From positions 30,551-94,550 of the forward strand of contig QANZ01029605.1 in NCBI GenBank assembly GCA_003254925.1: 64,000 bases of DNA. The letters are read 5' to 3'. The notes under the pieces were generated by a model. That model was given only the letters and a program-made list of their open reading frames with translations, was not told the DNA's origin and ran no database searches. The stretch is from Chamaecrista fasciculata (Eukaryota > Streptophyta > Magnoliopsida > Fabales > Fabaceae). A program made the translations under genes and the position numbers. Below are positions 26,236-38,354 of the stretch, piece by piece; position 1 is the first letter of the stretch, and each line of letters starts with the position of its first letter.

Positions 26236-26751
26236 CTATGAGGATGATGGTTAAAAAGAAGAGTAAAGTCTAAGAATATTATAGGACTAATTAAAATCCC
26301 ATTGTCAATAAGCTAATATTTGGAATAATAACAATACTCGAAAAATATTTATTAATTATAACTCCACTAGAATTTAATAGGGATAGAATGTTTGAAAATA
26401 ATTAATGTTCTCTTCGTTTTGTAAAACATAAGATATTTTGGGACAATAAACTTCCTCCAACAAAGTAGATATTTGGGAACGAAGGGAGCATTATTTTGAA
26501 AGCATTGATCCGTTTATCAGATTTGATTTTGGATAATTAGTTTATTTATCTAACTTAGTTATATATAGGAGTTAGCTAGTTAGTAGGTACATGATTTTAG
26601 GAGTGAGCGGTTATTTTATTTTTATTTCTCTTTTATTTAGTTATGTGTATTTCCTCTATATAAGGATTTTGTTTTGTACGTACTTTGTGGAGATTTGAAT
26701 AAAATTTCAAGATTTTGAGTTTTCCCTCATCATAAAAATTCTAACATTACT

Positions 26752-27362
26752 AACAAAGTGTTAATTATTATAAATCATGTATATAAGAAAAATAGTTATC
26801 TTCATGAATGTAGATATTATAGACTTGTCTATATATTGAAATAAATCTTTCACAAAATAAGAATAGAAAAAAAAAATCCGAATAAAACCACTACAAACTC
26901 GAGAGACTGAAGATGTGACTTATAATAATATTATAATGATAATAATATATTAGAGAGAGAATGTTTTTATTGAATAACTATTTTATTGAGAGTAGCGAGC
27001 CTTGCCTTCTTTCTTAAATATAGAGATCAAATTATGTGATTAATAATTATAATTTTCCAATTGAATCTATGTTATTAAAAAGAGACAAACATATGAGAAT
27101 GAAAATACATAACAACTTCTTACACTACACATTCTAAATAATTATTTATGAACTTATAATCAAATATCAGGTAGTGTTTTATAAAGAAATTGTTGTAAAA
27201 ACAAATCGATACTTCTAAGTGAATTTATGTTATTCAATACTCAACTAGCAAAATTAGAGATGATAATAGATAAGTCACCTGGTTATTTTATCACTATCAG
27301 TTTACATATCTGTTTATCCTATTCAATATATGTACCATATCCGTATCTGATAATTAAAGCCC
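26752..27362. other. AT-rich spacer between the TRIM array and the Harbinger element
   Basis: No open frame or repeat of note. About 27255-27355 has 'gatgataatagataag...accatatccgtatctgataat', faintly like the hAT MITE family at 13.3 kb. Confidence 0.4.
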
Positions 27363-27608
27363 CGTTTGCTTTGTGAAAATCTTTCATGTTTCTATTTCTG
27401 GAAAATAATTTTCATTTTGAAAATTTCAACATTTTGAAAATTCGTTTAGTTTCCATTGTGAAAATATAGTTTTGGAAACAAAGTTTAAGAAAACGTGTTT
27501 GGTTTTAAATTTTTGAAAAAACGAAAATTATGAACATGTGATTGTTTATTATTTTCATGTTTTTGTTTTCATTACTTGATTTTTTAAATTATACATTAAA
27601 CAAAATAT

Positions 27609-30600
27609 TGTTGGGGATATGTATAAAATTGTAAAACGTAAAATAGTTTGAGTCGCGTCACAAGGACACTGTCCTTAAGAGTTATTCCACAACCCCTTAG
27701 TAAATTAGGAAGTGACACTCCCCAGGATTAAACGAACCCTTCTTGTTTTAACAAGGCCACAGAAAAGCAGAAGATAGAAATTCAGTAAGTTGATGCTGAT
27801 TAGTCCCTCAAGCTCCTTACATTCTGATCAAGATAACCAATATAGAAGGTAATAGACATTAGAGCTAATAAAGACAATTTAATCAAACAGTAAATTGTTT
27901 TATTACTCATAAACACATTTTAAAACTCACTAACCATCATTATTTTCTGATATGTAACAACACTGATTTTAAATCATCAAAAAAGGAGAGTTTCAAATAA
28001 TCAATAAATATCATAAATAATAATGATTAAAACAAATATTGGTTCTTCTCAAAATTAGGCAATGTGGAACTTTTATTTGACACACTAATATTATATTATA
28101 AATAATTTTCAACAATTCCCCACATGTGTCAATAAACCTTCATTTCTTTTACTGAATTTTATTCATAAATATAACCATTGAATCTAGTGTCATTAACGAC
28201 TTGAAGTAAACTTAGACCAATAATTCTTGATACATAGAGATGTTAGTGAAGCATGCTTCTATGAACCAACAAATCTCGGTGTGTTATTTATGCTATAAAT
28301 GTCGTTTTTGTGCGCTATTTCGGCCATGCGTTTGCCTAGTTCAAAATGAATGCTCTAGAGATTTTTGTCATAATCTCATAAGAGAAGCCACACTCCACAT
28401 TTGTAGAGATGATTTCATAAAGTGTACATGCACTTAATACACTATCTCATAACTATGAAATCATTAATATGTTTACTCTTCCTCGCAAAAAATGCAATCT
28501 AGCACTTTCTCACATCATAGATTTAGGATATAACAATTTTAGTGCTAGCAGAACTAACAAATGACTTATTCTTACCCATTGAACATTCTTCATGGGATCA
28601 CCAATCACAAAGGTTCGGTTGAAATCACTATTAATTTCAAATTGGCTTTAGTCTCATTCCCCTTGATGTTTCAATTTGTTTCCTTCCAAGAGGCTTCGTT
28701 AATGGATTTGCGAAATTCACATTTGATTTTACATAATCAATTGAAATTACACCATCTTTTAGCAACTACCTCACAATATCAGGTCTCAACCGAATATACC
28801 ATGTTTCATGGTACCTCTCAAACATCTCAATACTCTTACCAAGGCCTCTCAGCATTCATTGTTTGGATGATGAGAATTTTTGCTCAATCTACACCAAGCA
28901 TAAGCTATTTAGGCCTGATTAAGTGCAACAGATTCTCAATAATCTATGCATATTTAGATTGAACCACCAATCTCCTCCAAATAGAGATTTACCAAATTGA
29001 CCAAACATTCTCATAATCTTCTCAACATAATGTTCTTGAGAAAATAAGATATCATATTTATTCTTATAATTTTAACACCTAAAATCACTTTCATTTCACA
29101 CAAATCTCTTTTCATTTAAAAACTAGATGCATGAAAGCTTTCGTTTCATGTACAATACTCATACTTGTACAAAGAAAATAACACAATCACCATTCACAAC
29201 TTTAATGTAAACACATATCTTCACTTCAACAGTTTTAGAACCAATTTTCTTCATTTTAAAAACAAGTAATAAAACTTAGTAAGACATCCACACACTTTCA
29301 AATATTTCAAATTAGGTATATAACATTTCCACAATTTACAAGATGTCTAGAAAATCTTTTTTTTAAAGATCATTTAACAATAAATATTATCCACTATATT
29401 GGATTTGACTTTTTTTCCTATCATGATGTTCTACCTCTGTTTTATAAATAACTTTCTCATAAATAATAACTCAACAGTTAATCACTATAATTCATATATT
29501 TTTTACCGAACACTTATAGTCAATGCACATACCCACAATGTATATATACACGCACACATGCACATTTAGAAGACTATATATATAATTCCAATACACATTA
29601 TATCACTTCTAAAATATATATATATATATATGTAGTGCAAGACCAACATTTTTTTTTAATCAACCCATCATTAGAAACCTTTAGATATAGATTAATATAA
29701 TGCTGCAATCAAAATTTTAATATAAATGCACTATCAACAACACTTAATACAAATAATCTCTTATTACAATAACACTTTCCACAAAATCATTATTTTTGTC
29801 ATTATAATCTTGCCAAATTCAAATGACACCTTAATCACAACTTTCACTAATAGAACAACATAAATTAAATTTACTCTCATAGTAGGCACATATAGATTAT
29901 CATTTAGTTGCAGACTCTTTCCAGATGTGAGCTTAATCACAACCTATGAAGCATGGACACGAACACGAACACCGGACACGACATGGACACGAACACGTCG
30001 ACACGTCAGTTCTTAAAATTACAAGACACGACACGACATATATATATATAATTTAATTATAAAAGCTGAAAAATGCAATAATACACAAAAAATCACATAG
30101 ATTCCTATACTGCCAATATAACATTATAAATAATTATATATAAAATAGCTAACATCAATTAATTAAACCACCAAGAGTATATAATATATACATAATAATG
30201 TAGTTGTATATGCACATTCATAGCCTTACATTAAATATAAAGTTGCATCATAGCCCCAAAACATACGGTAACAAAAAAAAGGTGTGGATCAGCTAAATCA
30301 TAGCTCCCTAAAATTATGGTTGATGTAGGATAATCTGGACTGTTTGTGCAATCTAACGGTCACAAAATAACTCATTGTCTCACTCATAAAAGGCTGAACA
30401 CTATGCGTTTCAATTGGGTATCTATGTATCTAACTCTAGTCAACAATCTCAATTCAGATCTACCCATCTCATCGTCCCTCATCCTCACTGCTTCGCCATT
30501 CTAAAAAAATAGAGCTCGTCGAAATACATATGGAGTATTAAATCTCTTCTATTTAGCTTTAATCAGTCCCGTAATGTTAAAATTTTTTGATTAATGGTTG

Positions 30601-32072
30601 AATAGGGTTGAATCTGATTCAAAACCATGTTATTTTTTCTCCAGCGAAGGCCGTGTCCGCCACCATTTTGAGTCGTTGCAGTTTGTGTCTGCGCCGTGTG
30701 AAGCTGAAGTGGAAACGGGAAGCTGACAGACACACTGAGACACGTGTCGAAAATGCGGACACGCCATGAAATAGGCGTATCCGTGCTTCTTAGATCACAA
30801 CTTTTCCTTTTCTTAGAATTTTGATTGTTCCGTAATCAACAAGGTCTTCTTCAAAGGAGGAGTACAGTTCTTTATTAGAACAAATGTGGCTTGTAGCACC
30901 AGAATCTATCACTCATTTTTTATTATTACTGTCATCATCTCCATAACCCAAAATTTCATTTTACTTAGAAGGATTATCACTCTTTTGATAATTTCTTCTA
31001 ACTCTCATTTCAAATGGCTCTTCATGATATTATGATATACCATACAAATAACAATTATGCTACATCTTATCATTGAGACCAGATTCATTGGGTTTGTAAT
31101 CAAATTGCACACTATTTTATCATAAAATGAATCAACATATCTCTTGTGACATAAATTTAATTATATTGTCTCTTTCTTTGTTTGTATCATTTGGGTTGTT
31201 TTTGTATTGTTATCACACTCTATTGTTCATCGTGTATATTTGTTCTCCATTTATACCCACTTTGAATATTACAATTTTCCTTTTGTGGTGTGCGAAAAAA
31301 ACACTATATATATATATATATAAAATTTCCCTTGGAAAACTTGGATAAACTAGAGCATGTGTGGCGTCCTTATGACTTTTGGAATGGATGCCGAGAGAGA
31401 AATACATCAAATGAGATAGTTGTAGGGATGAAATGGATTTAATTTTATGGCTATAAGTTTAATGGAATTGGACGCACAGAAATAACAAATCTGAAAAGAT
31501 GAGGTTTATAGATTAATATAGGATTGAATAACTCTTAAGATTGTTGGGAATATGTATAAAATTGTAAGACACAAAATAGTTCGAATCGCGTCACAAGGAC
31601 ACTGTCCTTAAGAGTTATTAAGCAACCCCTCAGTAAATTAGAAAACAACACTCCCTAGGATTAAACGAACCCTTGTTGTTTTAACAAGGTCACAAAACAG
31701 CAAAATATAGGAATTCAGTAAGTTGATGTTGATTAGTCCCTCAAACTGCTCACATTCTGATCAAGATAGACAATATAAAAGGCAATAGATATTAGAGATA
31801 ACAAAGACAATTTAATCACACACTAAATTGCTTTATTACTCATAAACACATTTTAAAACTCATTAATCATTATTATTTTCTGATATGTAACAACTCTGAT
31901 TTTAAATCATCATAAAAGGAGAGTTTCAAATAATTAATAAATATTACAAATAATAATGATTAAAACAAATATTGAAATGATTAAAACAAATATTAGCTCT
32001 TCTCAAAATTAGGCAATATGAAACTTTTATTTGGCACACTCTAATATTATATTATATATGATATTTTCGACA
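27609..32072 (-). mobile_element. Copia LTR element, 4.5 kb, TSD AATAT
   Basis: LTRs at 27609-28114 and 31542-32072 begin TGTTGGG(G/A)ATATG and end TTTC(A/G)ACA; flanks AATAT at 27604-27608 and 32073-32077 are identical. The purine tract ACATGTGGGGAAT next to the left LTR shows minus-strand reading. Recognisable parts: protease zone with DSGAT near 30.9 kb and the RNase H tail zone near 28.6-28.8 kb. The internal region is short and thoroughly broken (many breaks), and no clear primer-binding site is left. The LTRs differ at roughly 9% by eye, so it is clearly older than the copia element at 16.6 kb. A hAT MITE sits in its interior. Confidence 0.82.
29944..30793. mobile_element. hAT MITE, 850 bp, TSD ATCACAAC
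   Basis: Perfect 8-bp flanks ATCACAAC (29936-29943, 30794-30801). Termini CTATGAAGCATGGACACGAA and, on the minus strand, CTAAGAAGCACGGATACGCC are inverted repeats. Subterminal 'ggacacgaacac / gacacgtgtc' motifs are dense at both ends. It interrupts the copia element at 27609-32072. Confidence 0.85.
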
Positions 32073-32218
32073 AATATAATCACATTTCATGTAAACAAAA
32101 ATATAATTGAATCATATAAATTTTAACTAAAATGTTGATATTGAAAAAAGAGTAGAAAAATTAAAATCCAATCCTCTTGTAAACAATATTATTATCGACG
32201 AGCTATATGATAATTCTC

Positions 32219-34427
32219 CTATATCTCATTACATATATTTTCTTTAATTTCAGCTATTTGTATTGCATCATTGAATCCTTGTCGTGCTCCCAAACCCTGT
32301 TGTTCTTGTATTATCATGTCTTCTCTAGAAATATATCCAAAAAGTTTATCTCTACTATTGTGCATCCTGATGAAATTATGGTGCAACAAACTATAGGAAT
32401 GTGTCTTTGTCTTCTCACTGGATAATTTGACATCAACTTCTAAATTGGAAAACGTTCTTTCAATACTCCAAAAACATCTTTGTATTATATTTCGCAAAGA
32501 AGAGTGGCTGTACTTAAAAAGTTCATGTTTTCCTCGTGGTTGTCTTTGTCCACGATAATCTCGTAAATGATATCTTTTACCACAATAAGGAGCAAGATAT
32601 CCAGTCATATTAAGATAATGAGAATCAACAAGATAAAACAGATCTGTAGAAAAAAAATCATTTATAAATATCATAGGCAATTTTTTTTTAAAAAAATAAT
32701 AACAATTATTATCGGATTAGAAATTTTACATCCTCGAGAATGGGGAAAATTGTTTGTCAGCTTTAAAGCATCTAAAAATACCCTTGAACCATTAGTTGTG
32801 CCTTCTCATTTAGAATAAACAAAAATAAAAACCATATCGAAATCACATGAAACCATCACATTCTATGTTATCACTAGACCTGATCATGAGTTCGAAAGCC
32901 CGTTTGACCCGGCCCAAAAATTTTCTAATATGAGCCCGAAAATAAAAGCCCAAAAAAAATGAGCTCGAATTTAAAAAGCCCATATACAATACGGGCTGGG
33001 CTCGGGCTTATTTTTTAGCTCGGCCTGTATATATATATAATTGTTTTCATTTATATATATATATATATCAAACTATTATCTAAATATTATATTATATATA
33101 TAATATATTAATATATATGCCTATAGTGCTATCACTGTCATGTTGCAGAGTTCCCACTTTAACCCCAACCCCAACGCTTTTTATATTAAAATTTTAAAAA
33201 ACAATAAAGTGTCATGCTTTAATTTGCTAACCCTAGCATTTGCGTCTATCTATCACTGCATATTCTCAGTCTCTCACTCCCTTCTCATTTTCTTGCTGCC
33301 ACTCTCTCTACCATTTAAATCTCCATCCATCAACCTTCAAAAGTTCTCTTAACTTCTCGCCACTGTTAGTCTACCACCACACAAAGCAATAGTTCTCAAC
33401 AAAAACTCAATCTCGTCGGTCGTTGCAAATATTTTCTCGACTCAATCTTTTTGTTTGTGTCACTATTCCATATATAATTTGCTAACCATAGTTTTCACCA
33501 CTCCGGCTCCAATCTCCACCATTTGTTTCTTTTTTTCTCCTAATATCAGGTGAATATGGGCCCGTTTTGTAAACGGGCTCATACTTGTAGAATACGGGCC
33601 GAGCCCAGCCCGTAGAAAAACGGGATCAGGCCTATGCCTGATTGTTTCATGTTATACCCCTAAAAGCCTGGCCTGTTTTTTAACGAGCCCGGCCCGTGAT
33701 CTGGTCTAGTTATCATTGTGTTTCTTCCACAAAAAGTAGTTTGCTTAGTTGTAGGAGCCTAAGCAGATACATGTGTACCATTGAGAGAACCAATTCAATT
33801 ATGAAATAAAAAACAAAAAAAGAACAATATAAAGAAGTTATTGTTATATATTAAATAATTACAATGTTGAGTATTGCATATATATATATATATATATATC
33901 AATACTTTAGTTATCTTAAAATAAGGGAAATATTGGATATTTCAAAACCTATTTATGAATAATCCCTCGATTCTTGGTCTGATAATCCTTATACTTTGTA
34001 CACATAAAACTCTAAATACTCTTCTAAATCATTTGCTCACAGTGTAAGGAGAATGCTGTAAGCACTCAGCAACATTTCGATGACGTAGATTCTGACCAAT
34101 TATTATCAAGAACATCGCTACACCTTCCTCTACAGTAACATCTTTACCATCACTCAGTTTTCCAACATCTTTCAAAAAATCAAATAAATTTTGAAATACA
34201 ATTTTATTCATTCGAAAACTATTATAACATTTAGCTTCATGTCCAGTCAAAAATTCAATTGTGTACATCCTTCTAGTCAATATATAAGTCCTACATGGTA
34301 TTTTATCAATAAATGACTCTTGATATTTCATCATGTGGTGAATGACAATCAAATCTTCTAATTCATCATCAAAATCACTTGACTTAGAGCTTGAAACATG
34401 TATTGATTTGTTTATTGACATATTCAA
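32219..34427 (-). pseudogene. PIF/Harbinger DDE transposase, broken
   Basis: The N-terminal part (34427-34029) starts MNMSINKSIHVSS and includes PCRTYILTRRMYTIEFLTGH and the helix-turn-helix zone VAMFLIIIGQNLRHRNVAEC of the family. A middle part (about 33717-33850) is split from the rest by a hAT MITE, and the C-terminal part (32874-32219) ends in GARQGFND..CNEI. Catalytic residues compared with the family: DGTH reads LNGTH (Asp to Asn), HDSRV reads NGSRV (Asp to Gly), IER.FG reads IQRCFW (Glu to Gln); stops also occur. All three acidic residues are lost, so it is inactive. Family role: transposase acting with ORF1 on Harbinger and Tourist ends. Confidence 0.85.
32875..33708. mobile_element. 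hAT MITE, 834 bp, inside Harbinger transposase
   Basis: Termini TAGACCTGATCATG and, on the minus strand, TAGACCAGATCACG; flanks GTTATCAC / GTTATCAT agree in 7 of 8. Subterminal 'cgggctcgggc / gcccggcccg' motifs repeat at both ends. The middle is AT-rich with a pyrimidine-rich section (33230-33560). The insertion splits the transposase between its first catalytic zone and its WEG..SRV zone. Confidence 0.82.
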
Positions 34428-34474
34428 CTGCTAAAAAATAATAAAAAATATTAGAAAATTCCAACCTATCTTTA

Positions 34475-36267
34475 TGTTGGGAAATCACAGAGGGAGCGCA
34501 GCGGAAAAATTAATAAAAAACTTGATAAAACTAAAAGCTAACTCTGTGATTCCTTCCAGGATCCACTAACTATGTTTATACCAGATAAGAACAGATGTTT
34601 ACCTAGTTTCAATCGGTGACTTATCGTGTTCGCGAATTTGAGAAGTCCACTGAGTGTCCTTCCTCTACCGGTGATCCACACGAGCAGTTTGGCAGATGCC
34701 CAGGTGCTAGCCTCCTTCACTTCTTCCCAAGTGAATACGGGAACTCTATCTATGATTCTTGAATAATCAAGAAGTGTTCTTGATTATCAAGATTGATTGG
34801 GAAGTACTAATATTATCAGGTGCAGGTCCAATTCTCTTTCAAGAATTTCGACTCACTCTCACAATATTAGGACTAGGCGATTTTTCACTCTCAATAGGTG
34901 CTCTAGGCGAAATTCTTGATCTGACCAAGAATTGATGTGTGTTGTGAATTGTTGTTGAATTAGGCGCCTAGTGCCCCTATTTATAGTGTTCTCATTCCTA
35001 GTTTTAGGGAATCCTAATCCAATTAGGATATCTCTAAGATATTGGATATCTTTTGATATCTCAATATATCTTTTGATTTATAATATTAAACTTAATATTA
35101 TAATTCAAAATAAATAGGGCAAATCGAATTTGACTCTTAAAGATCAAATCTTGAGATCAAATCTTTATTTGCTCAAATCCTATTGGTTGGAATGAGTNNN
35201 NNNNNNNNNNNNNNNNNNNNNNNNNNNNNNNNNNNNNNNNNNNNNNNNNNNNNNNNNNNNNNNNNNNNNNNNNNNNNNNNNNNNNNNNNNNNNNNNNNNN
35301 NNNNNNNNNNNNNNNNNNNNNNNNNNNNNNNNNNNNNNNNNNNNNNNNNNNNNNNNNNNNNNNNNNNNNNNNNNNNNNNNNNNNNNNNNNNNNNNNNNNN
35401 NNNNNNNNNNNNNNNNNNNNNNNNNNNNNNNNNNNNNNNNNNNNNNNNNNNNNNNNNNNNNNNNNNNNNNNNNNNNNNNNNNNNNNNNNNNNNNNNNNNN
35501 NNNNNNNNNNNNNNNNNNNNNNNNNNNNNNNNNNNNNNNNNNNNNNNNNNNNNNNNNNNNNNNNNNNNNNNNNNNNNNNNNNNNNNNNNNNNNNNNNNNN
35601 NNNNNNNNNNNNNNNNNNNNNNNNNNNNNNNNNNNNNNNNNNNNNNNNNNNNNNNNNNNNNNNNNNNNNNNNNNNNNNNNNNNNNNNNNNNNNNNNNNNN
35701 NNNNNNNNNNNNNNNNNNNNNNNNNNNNNNNNNNNNNNNNNNNNNNNNNNNNNNNNNNNNNNNNNNNNNNNNNNNNNNNNNNNNNNNNNNNNNNNNNNNN
35801 NNNNNNNNNNNNNNNNNNNNNNNNNNNNNNNNNNNNNNNNNNNNNNNNNNNNNNNNNNNNNNNNNNNNNNNNNNNNNNNNNNNNNNNNNNNNNNNNNNNN
35901 NNNNNNNNNNNNNNNNNNNNNNNNNNNNNNNNNNNNNNNNNNNNNNNNNNNNNNNNNNNNNNNNNNNNNNNNNNNNNNNNNNNNNNNNNNNNNNNNNNNN
36001 NNNNNNNNNNNNNNNNNNNNNNNNNNNNNNNNNNNNNNNNNNNNNNNNNNNNNNNNNNNNNNNNNNNNNNNNNNNNNNNNNNNNNNNNNNNNNNNNNNNN
36101 NNNNNNNNNNNNNNNNNNNNNNNNNNNNNNNNNNNNNNNNNNNNNNNNNNNNGTTATCATAGTAAACATGCTAATAATATGATAACCATTAATTTATCTC
36201 CATAAATTAATTAATATGTTCAAAACATATTTATAAAATGATTGGCCCTAGGGCACAATCTCCAACA
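34475..36267 (-). mobile_element. LTR unit (solo LTR or collapsed element) with assembly gap, TSD CTTTA
   Basis: The ends are TGTTGGGAAATCACAG and ATCTCCAACA, flanked by identical CTTTA (34470-34474, 36268-36272), the 5-bp duplication of LTR elements. On the minus strand it starts TGTTGGAGATTGTGCCCTAG, a common copia-type LTR start, and has a TATA-like 'ctataaatagggg' near 34,975, so it reads leftwards. The run of N hides the middle, so a full element compressed by the assembler cannot be excluded. It sits between Harbinger ORF1 and transposase. Confidence 0.7.
35198..36152. other. Assembly gap, 955 N
   Basis: Unsequenced run. It lies inside the LTR unit, which suggests the gap is caused by a repeat. 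The true length may differ. Confidence 0.98.
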
Positions 36268-36385
36268 CTTTAAACATTAATAATATCTAAAGACAAAATC
36301 ATGATCGTCTTAAAACACAAATAATATCTAAAATAAGACAAATAATAAAATAATACAAAATGGAATCCTTCCAATTCAAGCTAAA

Positions 36386-37210
36386 TCAATCAATCTTAGC
36401 ACCATATTCCAAAGATGCCAACCAATCTTTCCTTCTAAATGATGGCATTCTAATAAACATAATCCTCTAGTCTTGATCTTTAAATTTTTCAAGTGCACTA
36501 TTATATATTTTACTTGAAACATCCTTCATGGAATCCAATAGCTACATGCACACTTCTATAGAATAAGGAGTAAGAGTATTTTCATTTGCTTGTTTTTTAT
36601 ATATTTTCATCTTTGATATAGCTGACTCTTTCCTAATATCCATTACTTCAGTCCACTTATTCAAGGAAGCTTTTAATTTATCAAATCTTGAAATTTTTAA
36701 ATCCTTACAATGACGCTCACTCAATGATCCAAATGTTTGTTTTCTTTTTATCACCCTCAACATCAATAAACTGCGAATCAACGTGAACACCCTTTAAAAG
36801 AAAATCATCTTTCAATAATCGTTCGTCATCTGAGGTTGGTGGCTCTTGTGTAGAGGCATGACTTAAATTATCAAAATCATACTCGAATTCGTTCTTAAAT
36901 TGCTTATAATATCTTCTTTTCTGTAAGAAAATAATTTGAGAACGCAATTAAGATAATATAAGTGTAGACAAACTTAAAAATATAACTATATAATACAAAT
37001 ACTACATGTACTTACCATGTACAAATCTTGTCATACATTTTTAGGTGCATTGACTTTATTATATATTGAATCCCATGGAACACCAATTTGAGCAAATAAA
37101 GTTGAAAACTCTCGATATTGTGTATGTAGTATGTTGAACTTTCTTTTCAATCTTTCCACATCATAATTTTTGCAAGTTCATTATTTATCTCTTACCAAAT
37201 TGTTTGCTTG
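36386..37210 (-). pseudogene. Harbinger ORF1, Myb/SANT-like protein, broken
   Basis: The upstream part (about 37210-37010) matches the SANT-like domain (motifs TSTFKQTIW, LHTQYREFSTL, VPWDSI); after an intron-like or broken stretch follow an acidic linker (NEFEYDFDNLSHAST, about 36,900), a basic zone VIKRKQTFGSL and a C-terminal helix region KWTEVMDIRKESAISK, ending ..EYGAKID at a stop at 36386. Frame shifts and stops interrupt it. Family role: DNA-binding partner that brings the Harbinger transposase to the ends. A second copy of the SANT part lies on the plus strand at 39590-39890. Confidence 0.75.
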
Positions 37211-38354
37211 AAGGTTGATGTCTGAAATTGTTTATACTTACCTCGATCATTCAATTTGGTTGTCTCCTTTCTCTCTCCCCCCCCCCCCATTTTGTACTAA
37301 AAATCATTCATATCAGAAGTAAGTATGGAAAAATAAACTCTGAACAATTATTGGAATGTCATATAAGATATAAGCATAATTATTTAAACTTGCAAACAAA
37401 TTGGAATCGCCTAACTAAGGGTTAACAATACAAGCATGAGGGAATTTTTTTTCCTTCACATTAAATCGCATAACTAGTTTTAAGCATGAAATATTTGGTA
37501 AACATTGACCTTAATCGTAGGAGAGGACATTAACTAAAGAAGTTTCTTGTTCTGGGAACAAATCAATGTTGAATTTGTTAAACTAAACTTTCAGAAATTA
37601 ACACATTAATATTTTTTATTAAAAAAATGAGAAAATGAGTTTTGTTCATTCATGTAGTCAATTAGTCACGATTCTTCTTGATTGTTGAAGAACAATCTGT
37701 ATTTGGAATTATCTCCTTTGAGAAATTAATTTACCTATGCAATATGCAGAGATGCTCAAGTAATATGAGAACAAAAGCCACTTAACTCATCATGCCTGAA
37801 CCCATAATATGATAATAATCTTTCACAAATGGACTGTTTGATTCTATTTTTCCATATACATTGGGCAAATCCAATATAATCATAGAAACAGAAGTAGTTA
37901 CTAGGACAAAACTTAAATACTAGTTAAGATATTTGGTTACACACCAACATATTTCTCAGCAGCGATTCAAATTTCGATTTATCACTTTGTGGTGATTAAT
38001 CCATTCCACTAAACCCAAAGTGAAGGCATGGAGTTAAATTTAGAGATCAACTCTTTTGTACAACATCCTCACATGGATTTAGAAGATAACAGGGAGGAGT
38101 GAAGAGAGAGGTAAAGAGAGAGAGTTACCAAATGAAAGAAATGATAGAGACGAAGACGTTGTTTGAGATGCAGAGGGACGATGGGAGACTCTAAGATGTT
38201 GTCGCTCTGTATTGTAGGAGGAAACACATAATTACAAGATATGCCACCACAATTTCATTATTCTATCTCACAATTACAATAATGCCACTGTGTTTCCAAT
38301 TTTTTTTTCCAGTTTCCAAAATTTTGCATAGGAAATAGTGGAAACATTTTTTTA

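Larger units (their letters stand above)
16344..26488 (+). mobile_element. Plant mariner-like element (MLE), 10.1 kb with nested insertions
   Basis: The ends are 21-bp inverted repeats of Stowaway/MLE type: CTGCATTTGTCCCCAAATAT on the left and, on the minus strand at the right, CTCCCTTCGTTCCCAAATAT. It sits in a TRIM LTR at a TA (16342-16343); the right partner is CA (26489-26490), read as a decayed TA. The sister LTR at about 15680 shows the empty site. Removing the copia element, the Tourist-like MITE and the hAT element leaves about 3.5 kb, a usual plant MLE size. The plus-strand transposase remnant at 22549-24344 confirms the family. Confidence 0.88.
13177..26746 (+). mobile_element. TRIM array: three LTRs and two internal regions, TSD TTACT, split by nested insertions
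   Basis: Outer flanks are TTACT at 13172-13176 and at 26747-26751. The LTRs are 13177-13945 (interrupted by a hAT MITE), 15631-15937, and a third split into 16312-16343 and 26491-26746 by the mariner. Each LTR except the last is followed by TGGTATCA(G/A)AG, the initiator Met-tRNA binding site (13947 and 15939). The second and third LTRs are preceded by purine tracts (aagggaggga; aaggaagtgg). Without the insertions the unit is about 1.7 kb: LTRs of about 290-307 bp and internals of about 370-455 bp without coding capacity. Arrays sharing an inner LTR are a known TRIM habit. The third LTR, if viewed alone at 26.5 kb, would look like an unrelated solo LTR. Confidence 0.88.
27363..38354 (-). mobile_element. 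PIF/Harbinger element, decayed, with nested insertions
   Basis: Minus-strand coding parts are a Myb/SANT-like ORF1 remnant (36386-37210) and a DDE transposase remnant (32219-34427), the two-gene plan of PIF/Harbinger elements. The downstream end is placed at GCCCCGTTTGCTTTGTGAAA (27364) after a TAA, because it resembles GGCCTGTTTGTTAAGGCCA of the related element at 38355. The upstream terminus is missing where the two elements meet. Subtracting the copia element, the hAT MITE and the LTR unit leaves about 3.9 kb, a normal Harbinger size. The exact right end is uncertain. Confidence 0.65.

Noticed and set aside
26491-26746. Independent solo LTR
   Set aside because: It continues exactly from the LTR piece at 16312-16343 across the mariner's TA target site, so it is the other half of the third LTR of the TRIM array.
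28561-28962. 133-aa plus-strand open frame
   Set aside because: It is antisense to the RNase H tail zone of the minus-strand copia element.
35180-36205. Two long open frames of about 330-340 codons
   Set aside because: They consist almost entirely of undetermined residues from the run of N.
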